Shown here in pieces: positions 55,874 to 64,000 of a DNA stretch of 64,000 nucleotides. This DNA is from Psychrobacter immobilis (GTDB lineage Bacteria > Pseudomonadota > Gammaproteobacteria > Pseudomonadales > Moraxellaceae). Under the pieces are notes generated by a model. It made no database searches. It was not told the DNA's origin and saw only the letters and a list, made by a program, of their open reading frames with translations. Every line of letters begins with the position of its first letter. Within the stretch, counting starts at the first letter, position 1. The stretch covers positions 21,225 to 85,224 of the forward strand of contig CAJHAA010000014.1 in NCBI GenBank assembly GCA_904846265.1, written 5' to 3'. Made by a program: the position numbers and the translations under genes.

Positions 55874-57421
55874 TTACTTATGCTCTTTACGTAGTGGATC
55901 TGCTGCCATTCTTTGTTGCTCTTTTAGATGACGCTCTTCCCAATAAGGGGCGTTTTTGATGCCGAATTTTGCAGGATCAAAACTGTAGCGCTCAACACCT
56001 GCTTTGCGCTGTGCTTCATAGTCTTTTAGCATAGTAAGCGTTGGACGAGCCACAATGAAGATGACCAAAATACCAACGATGTTCAACCAAGCCATAAGCC
56101 CAACACCAATATCACCAATAGCCCAAATGTAGCCAGCTGAGTTTAGGCCGCCGTAAGCAACCATCACCATGATTAAGATTTTGACTAAGAATAGACCAGT
56201 CTTGTTGGCACTGCGACCGACAAAGCGCGTTAGATAAGCAACGTTCACTTCGGCGATGTAGTAGTAAGCCAAGATAGTGGTAAAGGCAAAGAAGAAGACA
56301 GCAATAGCGATAAAGGTGTTACCAAAACCACCATAAACAGATTCCATCGCCATTTGCGTGAATGCAGGGGCGTTGATTTCAGTGGTAGCAGCGACATTCT
56401 GTACGATGAACTGACCGTCTGGTAATGTACCTTGAATGTTATAGGTACCCATGGTTAGGATCATGAAGGCAGTAGCAGAACATACTAATAGGGTATCGAC
56501 ATATACTGAGAATGCCTGAACCAAACCCTGCTGTGATGGATGCTCAACTTCAGCAGCAGCAGCAGCATGAGGACCTGTACCTTGACCTGCTTCATTTGAG
56601 TAAATACCACGTTTTACGCCCCAACCAATCGCTGCACCAAAACCTGCTTGAGCAGTAAATGCATCGCTAACGATTAGACCGAATACTTGTGGAATCATAT
56701 CAAAGTTAGTAAACATGATGATCAGTGCAAGAACGATATAGCCCAATGCCATAAAAGGAACGGCATACTCGGTAAACGTTGCGATACGCTTGATACCACC
56801 AAAAATGATAATACCTAATACCACAAGGATAATGGCTAAGGCTACTAGACGCATTGAGCCAACTTCTAAGGCGCCAATGCTCATAACAGACCCTTCGCCC
56901 ATTACCTGTGCGAAAGCATTGATAACGCCGTTTGCCTGTACACCTGGTAAAAATATACCACAAGCGAGGATAGATGAGATTGCAAAGAGAATGCCATACC
57001 ATTTTTGGCCAAGTGCGCGCTCAAAATAGTAAGCTGGGCCACCGCGATATTCGCCAGTGATGACATCTTTTTCTTTGTAAATCTGTGCGAGCGTAGATTC
57101 AACATAAGCAGTAGATGCGCCTAAGAAGGCCACGACCCACATCCAAAATACGGCACCTGGGCCACCGAAGCCGATAGCCGCAGCTACCCCAGCGATGTTA
57201 CCCATACCCACGCGTCCTGCGAGTGATACGGCAAGTGCCTGAAATGATGAAATACCTTGATCACTAGATTTACCAGTAAAAAGTAACTTGATCATTTCAC
57301 CGAACAGCCGCACTTGTACGAAGCGCGTCATAATGGAATAAAATAGGCCCGCGCCCAAGCACAGATAGATCAGTGCGGGGCTCCAGATAATTCCGTTTAC
57401 TAAGTTAACTAAACCTTCCAT
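55874..57421 (-). CDS. Sodium:alanine symporter (AGCS family)
   Basis: AGCS proteins import D/L-alanine or glycine with sodium or protons across the inner membrane. The 515-residue protein has about ten membrane helices and the family signature around GRVGMGNIAGVAAAIGFGGPGAVFWMW, plus GIYSNEAGQGTGPHAAAAAEVEHPS (substrate and ion site) and FGNTFIAIAVFFFAFTTILAYYY. The start ATG has AGGAA upstream. No glycine riboswitch was recognised in the long upstream region. The gene is transcribed alone toward the fasciclin cluster. Confidence 0.93.
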   Translation of the reverse strand: MEGLVNLVNGIIWSPALIYLCLGAGLFYSIMTRFVQVRLFGEMIKLLFTGKSSDQGISSFQALAVSLAGRVGMGNIAGVAAAIGFGGPGAVFWMWVVAFLGASTAYVESTLAQIYKEKDVITGEYRGGPAYYFERALGQKWYGILFAISSILACGIFLPGVQANGVINAFAQVMGEGSVMSIGALEVGSMRLVALAIILVVLGIIIFGGIKRIATFTEYAVPFMALGYIVLALIIMFTNFDMIPQVFGLIVSDAFTAQAGFGAAIGWGVKRGIYSNEAGQGTGPHAAAAAEVEHPSQQGLVQAFSVYVDTLLVCSATAFMILTMGTYNIQGTLPDGQFIVQNVAATTEINAPAFTQMAMESVYGGFGNTFIAIAVFFFAFTTILAYYYIAEVNVAYLTRFVGRSANKTGLFLVKILIMVMVAYGGLNSAGYIWAIGDIGVGLMAWLNIVGILVIFIVARPTLTMLKDYEAQRKAGVERYSFDPAKFGIKNAPYWEERHLKEQQRMAADPLRKEHK

Positions 57422-58630
57422 ATGTATATTCCTAGTACTGTCTCAAAGTGGCTCTGTATGCTAGGAGTAAGCTAACTGGTTAACTTACTTATTTAAGTTA
57501 AGCAGTTAAATTATCTACATCGACTCATGTATATCCGTTAAGTCTCATACGCGCTTAGCCACTAAGAATGGACTGTAGTTGTCTGTAGTTATCCGCTTGG
57601 TTTATCAGTAATATTGACAGTTTGCTTATGCTTATTACCGACGATATGCGTATCAGCATAGTTGCAAGGCGTAAGCTGTCTCAATTACTGCGACATTTAT
57701 CTTATCACTTCACTTAATATCTGAGATGAATGTTCAGTAGACCGGTGGATAAAACAGGCGGTTATAATATTAAATACTTATCATGCCGATAGCATTCAAC
57801 TTTTGGTGAGCGGTATCGATTGACTACAGGCTTGGTGTGGCTGATTGAAACGATTAAGCGAATCTCTAATAATTGAGTAATATTTTACATAGAAATCAAC
57901 AACTCGCTAATACTAATCAAGCCATAAGTCCACTACCAAATGTATTCAAACCGTACGGCTACGTAACTGCAATTTGCCATATTTTTGTCGTAATTACTAG
58001 AATTTTCTTTGTACAGAAGCATATATATTCATATTGAGTCAGGCAGATATGACTACAAATAACGATGAAATATCGTATGTTTTGACCGTTGTTAGATGTC
58101 GAATCAATAGATAAAGCCACATCGACTACACAAAAATAGAGCGGTTATTCAGCGCTCATCTATCACTCCTCTATACTGGACAAGGTATGCACTAAAGATA
58201 ACGTCAGTGGTTCGATGATATTTGTGAGGTAGATGTTATCAATGACAGGTAATAAAAACGAGCAATAGTCATGGGATAGCAGTGTGGTTTTGCGGTTGTG
58301 TTTTGGTAACGGCTAATTGTAAAAATACCGAGATAGCGCCATCATTGTGTAAGATATCTTATCCTATAGTTTCGTTTCGTTGATAAGACGAGACTCTAGT
58401 AGAGCGGCATACGATTGCTATCGTACTCATTAACTGCTGTTCTTATGTTTAGTGTGGCTTTAATATAAGTGATGTGCCTTTATTATAAAAAATTATAAAA
58501 AATATGCGGCTTCAATATAAATAGACATACATTTGCATGACCTCATGTATCAGCTTCAAAATACAAGCTTTAAAAAATTATTAAAAAAGTGTTACTGGTT
58601 ATTTATTATTTACCATTATTAGGAGAAACA
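57422..58630. other. 1.2-kb gene-free region between the AGCS symporter and lemA
   Basis: No ORF with a ribosome-binding site or recognisable product is present on either strand. The only structure seen is an imperfect 18-20-nt direct repeat (GGCTTTAATATAAGT near 58456 and GGCTTCAATATAAAT near 58508). This is the longest intergenic stretch in the window; a small RNA or decayed gene is possible but not supported. Confidence 0.5.
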
Positions 58631-59266
58631 ATGATGACTCGTCAATCAATTGTAAAACCCATATTGCTCGCAGCCGTGTTAGCGACGTCTACCGTCGGTC
58701 TAAGCGGTTGTGGCTACAACAACCTGCAAGCTCAAGATGAGCAAGTTACCGCGTCGTGGTCAGAAGTGGTGAACCAATATCAACGCCGCGCTGATTTGGT
58801 GCCAAACTTAGTCAAAGTCGTGCAGCAGTATGCTGAGCAAGAACAAGAAGTGTTTACTCAAGTAGCTGAGGCACGCTCTCGTGCTGGTAGTATTACGGTG
58901 ACGCCAGAGGTACTGAATGATCCAGAAGCGATGGAGCGTTATGCAGCTGCACAGGAACAGATGACAGGTGCACTATCACGTTTGATGGCTGTCTCTGAAC
59001 GTTATCCTGAGCTAAAGTCAGATGCTTTGTTCCAAGACTTACAAGCCCAGCTCGAAGGCACTGAAAACCGTATTGCCGTCGCTCGTAACCGTTATATTCA
59101 AGAAGTGCAAAGCTATAATACGACGGTGCGCCAGTTCCCAACCAACATTACAGCAAAAGTATTTGGTATGAATGCCAAGCCAAACTTTAGCGTGGCGAAT
59201 GAAGACGCTATTTCAACCGCACCAAGTGTTGACTTCGGTGATGACAAGTCAGCGACAGCTGAGTAG
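58631..59266 (+). CDS. LemA-family lipoprotein
   Basis: LemA proteins are membrane-anchored helical bundles of unclear function, often encoded with TPM-domain proteins. The start at 58631 has AGGAGA at 58621-58626. The signal peptide carries lipobox LSGC (cysteine near residue 27). Family blocks follow: VVNQYQRRADLVPNLVKVVQQYA, EAMERYAAAQEQMTGALSRLMAVSERYPELKSD, LQAQLEGTENRIAVARNRYIQ and YNTTVRQFPTNITAKVFG. The 211-residue length is normal. A terminator follows at once, yet the two TPM genes downstream complete the usual lemA-TPM cluster. Confidence 0.92.
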   Translation: MMTRQSIVKPILLAAVLATSTVGLSGCGYNNLQAQDEQVTASWSEVVNQYQRRADLVPNLVKVVQQYAEQEQEVFTQVAEARSRAGSITVTPEVLNDPEAMERYAAAQEQMTGALSRLMAVSERYPELKSDALFQDLQAQLEGTENRIAVARNRYIQEVQSYNTTVRQFPTNITAKVFGMNAKPNFSVANEDAISTAPSVDFGDDKSATAE

Positions 59267-59286
59267 GGGTGATTAAATAGAGATGA

Positions 59287-59319
59287 AAACAGAGCGGGAT
59301 TTGCCGCTCTGTTTGTTTA
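59287..59319 (+). terminator. Rho-independent terminator after lemA
   Basis: A perfect 11-bp stem AAACAGAGCGG/CCGCTCTGTTT with a 6-nt loop and a following GTTT stretch, 20 bp after the lemA stop. Confidence 0.75.
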
Positions 59320-59528
59320 ATTTTTTATCGTTTAGCTCAGTTAGCCACTAGTTTGCTTAGCCACATTTTTAAAGGTATTGATGGATATGAATGCCTATTA
59401 AACTTAATACCAAATCCAAAAAGTACGATTAGCTATGTCAAATTTGGTTTCTTTGCTATGCTAGTTTTTGTGAATGGTATCACGTAGATTCACTCAGTAC
59501 AGATGTCACTTGAGGTGGTATAGATTAG

Positions 59529-60671
59529 ATGAACAATTCAAAAGCAATCCTATCAGTATTACTGTTCACACTCAGCATCAGTAGTGCGCCTGTGTTGTAT
59601 GCTGCGCCTAATGAAGCCATTGATAGCACCTCAGACATGCAAAGTGGCTTGGTAGCGATTGCCAAAGCGGGCGAGTCTAGTGAAGCGATCAATGACGCTG
59701 TATTGGGTAATGATGCAATCAATGATGCCATTTTAGGTAATGAGGCGATCAACCCTAATGCGGCTAATAATGATGCCACAGTTGGGTCAACAGCCGCAAA
59801 TCCTTCTCCTATACAGTCAAATGCACCCAGTGTCGATGCCGATAAACTCATATTAAATAATCCTGTGGTTGATCAGGCCAATATTCTAAATCCGCAAGAA
59901 AAACAGCGTCTAGAGGCGCAGCTTAGAAATATTTATCAGCAAGGTCTTGCCCAAGCAGCGGTGGTTATCGTGCCTACGACCCATGGTGTTCCTATCTTTG
60001 ACTATGCTCTACAAGTAGCTGAGAAATGGCAGCTGGGCAATAAAGACATTGATGATGGCTTACTCATGGTAGTCGCCGTCAATGACCGTGATACGTACAT
60101 TTTGACGGGTTATGGACTAGAGGGTGTTTTACCAGATGCTGCCGTCAATCGTATTATTCGTGAAGATATCACGCCGTTATTTAAGCAAAATAACTATGGC
60201 GCTGGGATAATAGCTGGCGTTGACGCGCTCAAAACGCGGCTGACTGCTGATCCTGAGGTATTGGCTCGTGCCGATGCGCAAGCAGCCGAGCGTAGTGCAC
60301 AACAAGGTTCAGACGAGCTACCATCGCCCATATTTTTATTTATTATGGCGATGATATTTGGAAGCTTTATTACCAGTATTTTTGGTCGTGTATTTGGTTC
60401 TATTATTACTGCTGGTGGGTTTTTTGCGGGATCGTTAGCCTTAGGCGGTGGTTTTTTTATGACCGTTATCATGGCTATATTCTTATGGCTATTTTTGATT
60501 TCACGTGGCGGCGGTGGTGGTAAAGGTGGGTCTGGCGGCGGTCGTAGAGGCGGCGGCATGATATTCCTACCCGGTATGGGCGGCGGCTCTGGCGGTGGTG
60601 GTTTTGGCGGCGGCGGCTTCGGTGGTGGCGGCGGCGGTTTTGGCGGCGGCGGTGCTGGTGGCTCGTGGTAG
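59529..60671 (+). CDS. TPM-domain membrane protein with glycine-rich tail (YgcG type)
   Basis: A 380-residue protein: a cleavable signal peptide (ILSVLLFTLSISSAPVLYAA), an N-terminal region with three 10-residue repeats (AINDAVLGND type), a periplasmic TPM domain (about residues 110-245: DQANILNPQEKQRLEAQLRNIYQQGL, NKDIDDGLLMVVAVNDRDTYILTGYGLEGVLPD), two membrane helices (FLFIMAMIFGSFITSIFGRVF; GFFMTVIMAIFLWLFLI) and a Gly-rich C terminus. TPM domains are structurally characterised; phosphatase activity has been reported for plant members, and the bacterial role is unknown. It lies downstream of lemA and 74 bp before a second TPM gene. Confidence 0.88.
   Translation: MNNSKAILSVLLFTLSISSAPVLYAAPNEAIDSTSDMQSGLVAIAKAGESSEAINDAVLGNDAINDAILGNEAINPNAANNDATVGSTAANPSPIQSNAPSVDADKLILNNPVVDQANILNPQEKQRLEAQLRNIYQQGLAQAAVVIVPTTHGVPIFDYALQVAEKWQLGNKDIDDGLLMVVAVNDRDTYILTGYGLEGVLPDAAVNRIIREDITPLFKQNNYGAGIIAGVDALKTRLTADPEVLARADAQAAERSAQQGSDELPSPIFLFIMAMIFGSFITSIFGRVFGSIITAGGFFAGSLALGGGFFMTVIMAIFLWLFLISRGGGGGKGGSGGGRRGGGMIFLPGMGGGSGGGGFGGGGFGGGGGGFGGGGAGGSW
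59685..59774 (+). repeat. 30-bp in-frame repeat (three copies) in the TPM gene
   Basis: Three 30-bp units encode AINDAVLGND, AINDAILGNE and AINPNAANND (residues 53-82). The first two are close copies; the third is degenerate. Confidence 0.8.
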
Positions 60672-60745
60672 ACGCTTGGTAGATGCTTAAGTAAAAACAG
60701 ATACTAAACGACCGTCAGCAATGACGTATTTGAGGAAATAGTAAA

Positions 60746-61270
60746 ATGTCAGAAAACAACGCGTCAAATCCCAGTTTTGCCCGCTGGTGGCGTCAAGTCT
60801 TATTTATTCCTATATTGCATAGTAAATGGTTAACAGCAGCAACCAAAGCACGTTTAACAGACGAGGTGACCCGTGCAGAGCGAGGGCATCGGGGTGAGGT
60901 GTTTTTGATTGTAGAAAACCATCTGCCGATTCAAGAGGCGTACTATATTGGCTGTCGCGAACGTGCGATTGAGCTGTTTAGTGAGTATCGAGTTTGGGAT
61001 ACTGAAGAGAATACGGGCGTCTTGGTGTATGTCAATATTTGCGAGCACCAGTTAGAGATCGTAGCTGATCGTGGTATCAGTGCTCATGTCAGCCCCACCG
61101 TTTGGCGGGCGATGTGTGATAAGGCTGTGTCAGGTATTGCCAATCAAAAAACCGAAGAAAGCCTTGCTGAATTGTTAGATGAAGTTGGGCAAGTGCTGCG
61201 TCAGTATTATCATTTGGAGCAGGATCCAGCGGGTAATGAGTTGTCTGATACTGTGGTGTTTCTGAAGTAA
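60746..61270 (+). CDS. Second TPM-domain protein (cytosolic)
   Basis: A 174-residue protein without a signal peptide or membrane helix. The TPM-like domain begins RGHRGEVFLIVENHL and continues with RAIELFSEYRVWDTEENTGVLVYVNICEHQLEIVADRGISAHV, the second half matching the family's 'NGVLIYV...H..EIVADRGI' block, and ends in a helical tail. Many lemA clusters encode a pair of TPM proteins, one secreted and membrane-bound and one short, as here. GAGGAA precedes the ATG. Function unknown. Confidence 0.88.
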   Translation: MSENNASNPSFARWWRQVLFIPILHSKWLTAATKARLTDEVTRAERGHRGEVFLIVENHLPIQEAYYIGCRERAIELFSEYRVWDTEENTGVLVYVNICEHQLEIVADRGISAHVSPTVWRAMCDKAVSGIANQKTEESLAELLDEVGQVLRQYYHLEQDPAGNELSDTVVFLK

Positions 61271-61468
61271 CTTTGATGAGGGAATCTGATGGCTTGTTAT
61301 TTTGCTAGCATCGTGTTCTTTTATGGGGTTTTGGCATCAATTACAATATAATAGCGCCTCTAGAAATCGAGGGTGACTGATATATTGCTCAAGCGTCTAT
61401 ACAGGCTTTGCATTTATAAAGGCACTTCTCAAAAGTACTCTACTACAAAAAGCCGTCACTGGAACCCT

Positions 61469-62467
61469 ATGATTGATTTAATAAAGAAATTACCAAAAGC
61501 TGAGCTGCATTTACATATTGAAGGCTCACTAGAACCTGAGCTGATGTTTAGATTGGCCAAAAAGAACCAGATAGAGATTCCCTATAAAAACATAGAAGAT
61601 GTGCGCAACGCCTACAACTTCACCAACTTGCAAACCTTTTTAGATATCTACTATGCAGGCGCAAATGTCCTGATCACTAAAGACGATTTTTATGATTTAA
61701 CGTGGGAATATATACTTAAGTGTGTTGAAGATAATGTCATTCACACAGAGATATTTTTTGACCCGCAGACGCATACTGAACGAGGCATACCTTTTGAAGT
61801 AGTGATAACAGGTATCAAAGAAGCGCTTGCAGATGCCAAAGAAAAATATGGTATCACCTCTTGTATTATCATGTGTTTCCTAAGGCATTTATCACAAGAA
61901 GAAGCGTTTGAGACCTTAGAGCAAGCACTGGCATTCAAAGATGACATCATTGGTGTCGGTCTTGATTCGTCAGAGCTGGGCAATCCACCATCGAAATTCA
62001 AAAATGTCTTCAAAAAAGCTAAAGAAGCAGGTTTTAAGCTGGTCGCCCATGCTGGTGAAGAAGCAGATTTTTCGTACATTTACGAAGCACTGGACTTATT
62101 AAATATCAATAGAATCGATCATGGTGTGCAATCGATAACAAGCCCAGAGTTGATGCAAAGACTGAAAGATGAGCAAATGCCGCTGACCGTTTGCCCGAAC
62201 TCAAATATTGAGCTGAAAGTCTTTGATAATTACAAAGAACACAATATCAAAGAGCTGCTAGATTATGGTCTAAATATCACCATAAACTCAGATGACCCAG
62301 CCTATTTCAAAGGTTATATGAATCAGAACTTTATAAATATATGCGAAAATTTACCGCTGACAGAAGATGATGTTGTTACTTTGGTAAAGAATTCCTTTAA
62401 TGCCTCATTTATTAGTGATGAATTAAAAGCAGTATATTTGGCGAAAGTTGATCTGGCACTAAAATAA
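61469..62467 (+). CDS. Adenine deaminase (adenosine-deaminase superfamily, ADE type)
   Basis: A 332-residue amidohydrolase. The start at 61469 gives MIDLIKKLPKAELHLHIEGSLEPEL; the longer frame adds 32 basic residues with no ribosome-binding site. Metal and catalytic motifs: HLHIEGS, HAGEEADFSYI (His and Glu), HGVQS and SDDPAYF. The GLDSSELGNPPSKFKNVFKKA block is that of the adenine-deaminase subgroup (Aah1-like), whereas true adenosine deaminases have a 'GxDLAGDE' type sequence. It therefore probably converts adenine to hypoxanthine for purine salvage. Adenosine as substrate cannot be excluded. A long hairpin terminator follows. Confidence 0.85.
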   Translation: MIDLIKKLPKAELHLHIEGSLEPELMFRLAKKNQIEIPYKNIEDVRNAYNFTNLQTFLDIYYAGANVLITKDDFYDLTWEYILKCVEDNVIHTEIFFDPQTHTERGIPFEVVITGIKEALADAKEKYGITSCIIMCFLRHLSQEEAFETLEQALAFKDDIIGVGLDSSELGNPPSKFKNVFKKAKEAGFKLVAHAGEEADFSYIYEALDLLNINRIDHGVQSITSPELMQRLKDEQMPLTVCPNSNIELKVFDNYKEHNIKELLDYGLNITINSDDPAYFKGYMNQNFINICENLPLTEDDVVTLVKNSFNASFISDELKAVYLAKVDLALK

Positions 62468-62494
62468 ACCAATTATGATTAGGTTTTAGTACCC

Positions 62495-62536
62495 GAGGCT
62501 TAACGGTTGATATCAATCGTTAAGCCTTTTCTTTTT
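62495..62536 (+). terminator. Rho-independent terminator after the adenine deaminase gene
   Basis: A long stem (AGGCTTAACGGTTGA with CAATCGTTAAGCCT, one wobble) is followed by TTTTCTTTTTT. Confidence 0.85.
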
Positions 62537-62555
62537 TACACGGTATGCTTTTTAG

Positions 62556-62600
62556 GTTCAACTGACTTAGGTTTAAGCGACTTAAGTTCAAGCGGCTAGA
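62556..62600. repeat. Three tandem copies of a 15-bp unit at the 3' end of the sirtuin gene
   Basis: Units are GTTCAACTGACTTAG, GTTTAAGCGACTTAA and GTTCAAGCGGCTAGA (62556, 62571, 62586). The last overlaps the sirtuin stop codon (62596-62598 on the minus strand). Confidence 0.75.
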
Positions 62601-63396
62601 GCGCAGTGATTTTCTGGATTAATAACGGCATAATCACACCAGCTTTTTCTGCTAAGGTGATATCCACAATAGTATTCGGCGTTGGATTGGGATTTATCTC
62701 AATAATTTTGGCACCATTTTGCTTCGCTAACTGTGCGAGTCCAGCGGCAGGATAGACGAGACTGGAGGTGCCAATACTGATAAATACCTCGCAGTTCGCC
62801 GCCGCATCTTCTGCCGTTTGCCATGCTTGTACTGGTAATGCTTCGCCAAACCAAACGATATCTGGTCTGATATAGCCATCGCAATGGCGACAGGTCATCA
62901 GTGTGTCATCAAAATTGATTGTATCCTCGCTATGATACGAACCCCTCGATTGACTTTGGCAGACTGTTTCGCATTGACTACAGCGGTTATGCCACAGATT
63001 GCCATGCAAATGAGTTACCGTACTGCCAGCTTGCTCATGTAAATCATCAACATTTTGAGTGATAAGTGTTAATGATTGATTGGACGACTGAGTATGGTAT
63101 TGCCACTGCGCTAGGGCAAAATGTGCAGGATTCGGTTTTTTATCTGCGACCAATTGCCTGCGCCATTGATACCATGACCACACCAGTTTTGGATCACGAG
63201 TGAACGCCTCAGGTGTCGCCAATTCTTCCACACCATAGTTTTCCCACAAGCCTGTTTGCTTATCTCGGAAAGTTGGAATGCCACTTTCTGCTGAAATCCC
63301 TGCACCCGTTAAGATGCAAATATGCTGTTTGGATGTCAATAATTTAGCAGCAAGTTCTACTTCTGCTATTAACGCTGGTGATAATTCTGCTAACAT
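62596..63396 (-). CDS. cobB: NAD-dependent protein deacylase, SIR2 family
   Basis: A 266-residue sirtuin that removes acyl groups from lysines using NAD+. Core motifs: ICILTGAGISAESGIPTFRDKQTGLWE (NAD site), TQNVDDLHEQAGS, the catalytic His in HLHGNLWHNRC, and a zinc module of two Cys pairs (CSQC and CRHC), then RPDIVWFGEALP. The segment SIGTSSLVYPAAGLAQLA completes the NAD fold. Tyr and Arg residues in the 'WYQWRRQL' helix suggest the class III (desuccinylase-like) pattern, but this is tentative. It is divergent from the next small gene, with only 35 bp between starts. Confidence 0.93.
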   Translation of the reverse strand: MLAELSPALIAEVELAAKLLTSKQHICILTGAGISAESGIPTFRDKQTGLWENYGVEELATPEAFTRDPKLVWSWYQWRRQLVADKKPNPAHFALAQWQYHTQSSNQSLTLITQNVDDLHEQAGSTVTHLHGNLWHNRCSQCETVCQSQSRGSYHSEDTINFDDTLMTCRHCDGYIRPDIVWFGEALPVQAWQTAEDAAANCEVFISIGTSSLVYPAAGLAQLAKQNGAKIIEINPNPTPNTIVDITLAEKAGVIMPLLIQKITAL

Positions 63397-63431
63397 GAGC
63401 CAACCCTTGCTAATAATGGATATCTCTTCTA

Positions 63432-63800
63432 ATGATAGATGGAATTTGGTGGCTTGTCATATTGTTTGCTGTTATTGCCGCTTTATGGTTGTTGGCAAAG
63501 TCACGCGGCGTAAAAGTGGGTGAGACAATTCATAATAAATCGTCTAAAAGCGTGAAAAAACCTATTAATGACGATTTGCAAAAAACATCCGTGCTGATCA
63601 AACAGTATTTTCCTGATTATCGAGTCACACGCAAGACCAATCATTTATTGCTCAGTAAACAAGATAAAAAAATTGCAATGATTACGATGGATAAGAAAAT
63701 TGCTTCAGGTCAGCGCCTGTTGGGTAACGTGCCCGTGATTAATTATCATCGTGTGCCTAACCGTGCCCAGCTAGCGGCTAATTTGCAGCAAGCAGAATAG
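63432..63800 (+). CDS. Small membrane-anchored protein, unknown function
   Basis: A 122-residue protein with one N-terminal helix (GIWWLVILFAVIAALWLLA) and a basic soluble C-terminal domain (STRLSK-type: VLIKQYFPDYRVTRKTNHLLLSKQDKKIAMITMDKKIAS). No family was recognised. The C-terminal half has the look of a small nuclease-like or DUF2726-like alpha/beta fold, but without a diagnostic motif. The start at 63432 is the first ATG after the divergent sirtuin gene; the ribosome-binding site is weak. Confidence 0.6.
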   Translation: MIDGIWWLVILFAVIAALWLLAKSRGVKVGETIHNKSSKSVKKPINDDLQKTSVLIKQYFPDYRVTRKTNHLLLSKQDKKIAMITMDKKIASGQRLLGNVPVINYHRVPNRAQLAANLQQAE

Positions 63801-63873
63801 GCGAGTGTTATAAGCAAAATGCCTATCATATAAGAGAACTGTTTATCAATAGACGAGCACGCACGGCGAAATC

Positions 63874-64000
63874 TGAACCGCCCCGACTTTATCGGAGAGT
63901 GATTTACTTGAGTCAGGCAGCGATGCCTGACAGGGTTAAATTATCATAATACCGCTTTTCAAAATCAAAAGGTGACACATAACCAATCGTACTATGCAGT
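63874..64000 (-). mobile_element. Right end of an IS3-family insertion sequence, truncated by the window
   Basis: From TGAACCGCCCCGACTTTATC at 63874, which has the look of an IS3-family terminal inverted repeat (TGAACC type), to the window edge. It encloses the 3' end of a transposase gene. The other end lies beyond 64000. Confidence 0.75.
63913..64000 (-). CDS. IS3-family transposase (integrase-core ORFB), C-terminal fragment
   Basis: Read on the minus strand from the window edge, the last 28 codons are LHSTIGYVSPFDFEKRYYDN then LTLSGIAA and TGA. The 'LHSTIGYxSPxxFE' tail is the invariant C terminus of IS3-family DDE integrase ORFB proteins. The catalytic DDE residues lie outside the window. 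Confidence 0.88.
   Translation of the reverse strand, partial: LHSTIGYVSPFDFEKRYYDNLTLSGIAA

Noticed and set aside
57422..57800. A glycine riboswitch upstream of the AGCS symporter
   Set aside because: No tandem aptamer core or GGAGAG-type segments were recognised; a covariance search would be decisive.
60194..60559. A proline-rich minus-strand ORF opposite the TPM gene
   Set aside because: It is the complement of the glycine-rich tail.

Overview
The window looks like chromosomal DNA of a gammaproteobacterium of the Moraxellaceae, most probably Psychrobacter. This rests on moderately AT-rich DNA, the gene complement (tRNA-Thr/Tyr/Gly/Thr-tuf, map-glnD-dapC, a secreted lipase with its Lif foldase, LemA/TPM proteins) and the general look of the proteins. 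It was read by eye; no database search was run, so the genus is an inference.

Layout. 0-8 kb: 3' end of prfC, a DUF3298 secreted protein, an FHA-domain membrane protein, trpE with a hairpin-bearing leader, the four-tRNA/tuf operon and a RimI-like acetyltransferase. 8-24.9 kb: a MerR regulator, trxB-aat, ftsK, an amidase pseudogene with an internal deletion, then mostly minus-strand genes (extradiol dioxygenase-like, rlmH, DUF421, a membrane protein, dacB, a DnaQ-like exonuclease with a cNMP/CBS/DUF294 protein, dapC). 25-29.7 kb: a membrane-protein gene with an in-frame stop, then glnD and map. 29.9-34.3 kb: lipase plus lipase foldase, a META-domain lipoprotein and a beta-propeller lipoprotein.

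34.5-48.4 kb is the most interesting stretch. A YqiJ-like membrane protein and a YqiK-type flotillin are followed by a 2048-residue AAA+ ATPase (DUF3686 'DNA repair ATPase' type) and two tandem DUF2256 zinc-knuckle mini-proteins. Directly downstream is an AT-rich two-gene operon of an OLD-family nuclease and a UvrD-like helicase, the architecture of Gabija phage defence (class 2 OLD). The helicase frame is broken by a perfect 7-bp tandem duplication whose removal restores one continuous reading frame.

48.5-64 kb: metH, three consecutive fasciclin (FAS1) lipoproteins, a sodium:alanine symporter, a 1.2-kb gene-free gap, LemA and two TPM-domain proteins, an adenine-deaminase-type enzyme, a sirtuin, a small membrane-anchored protein, and at the right edge the 3' end of an IS3-family element.

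A recurring theme is short degenerate tandem direct repeats (units of 13-16 bp, 3-4 copies) in intergenic DNA, together with three decayed genes (amidase, membrane protein, helicase).
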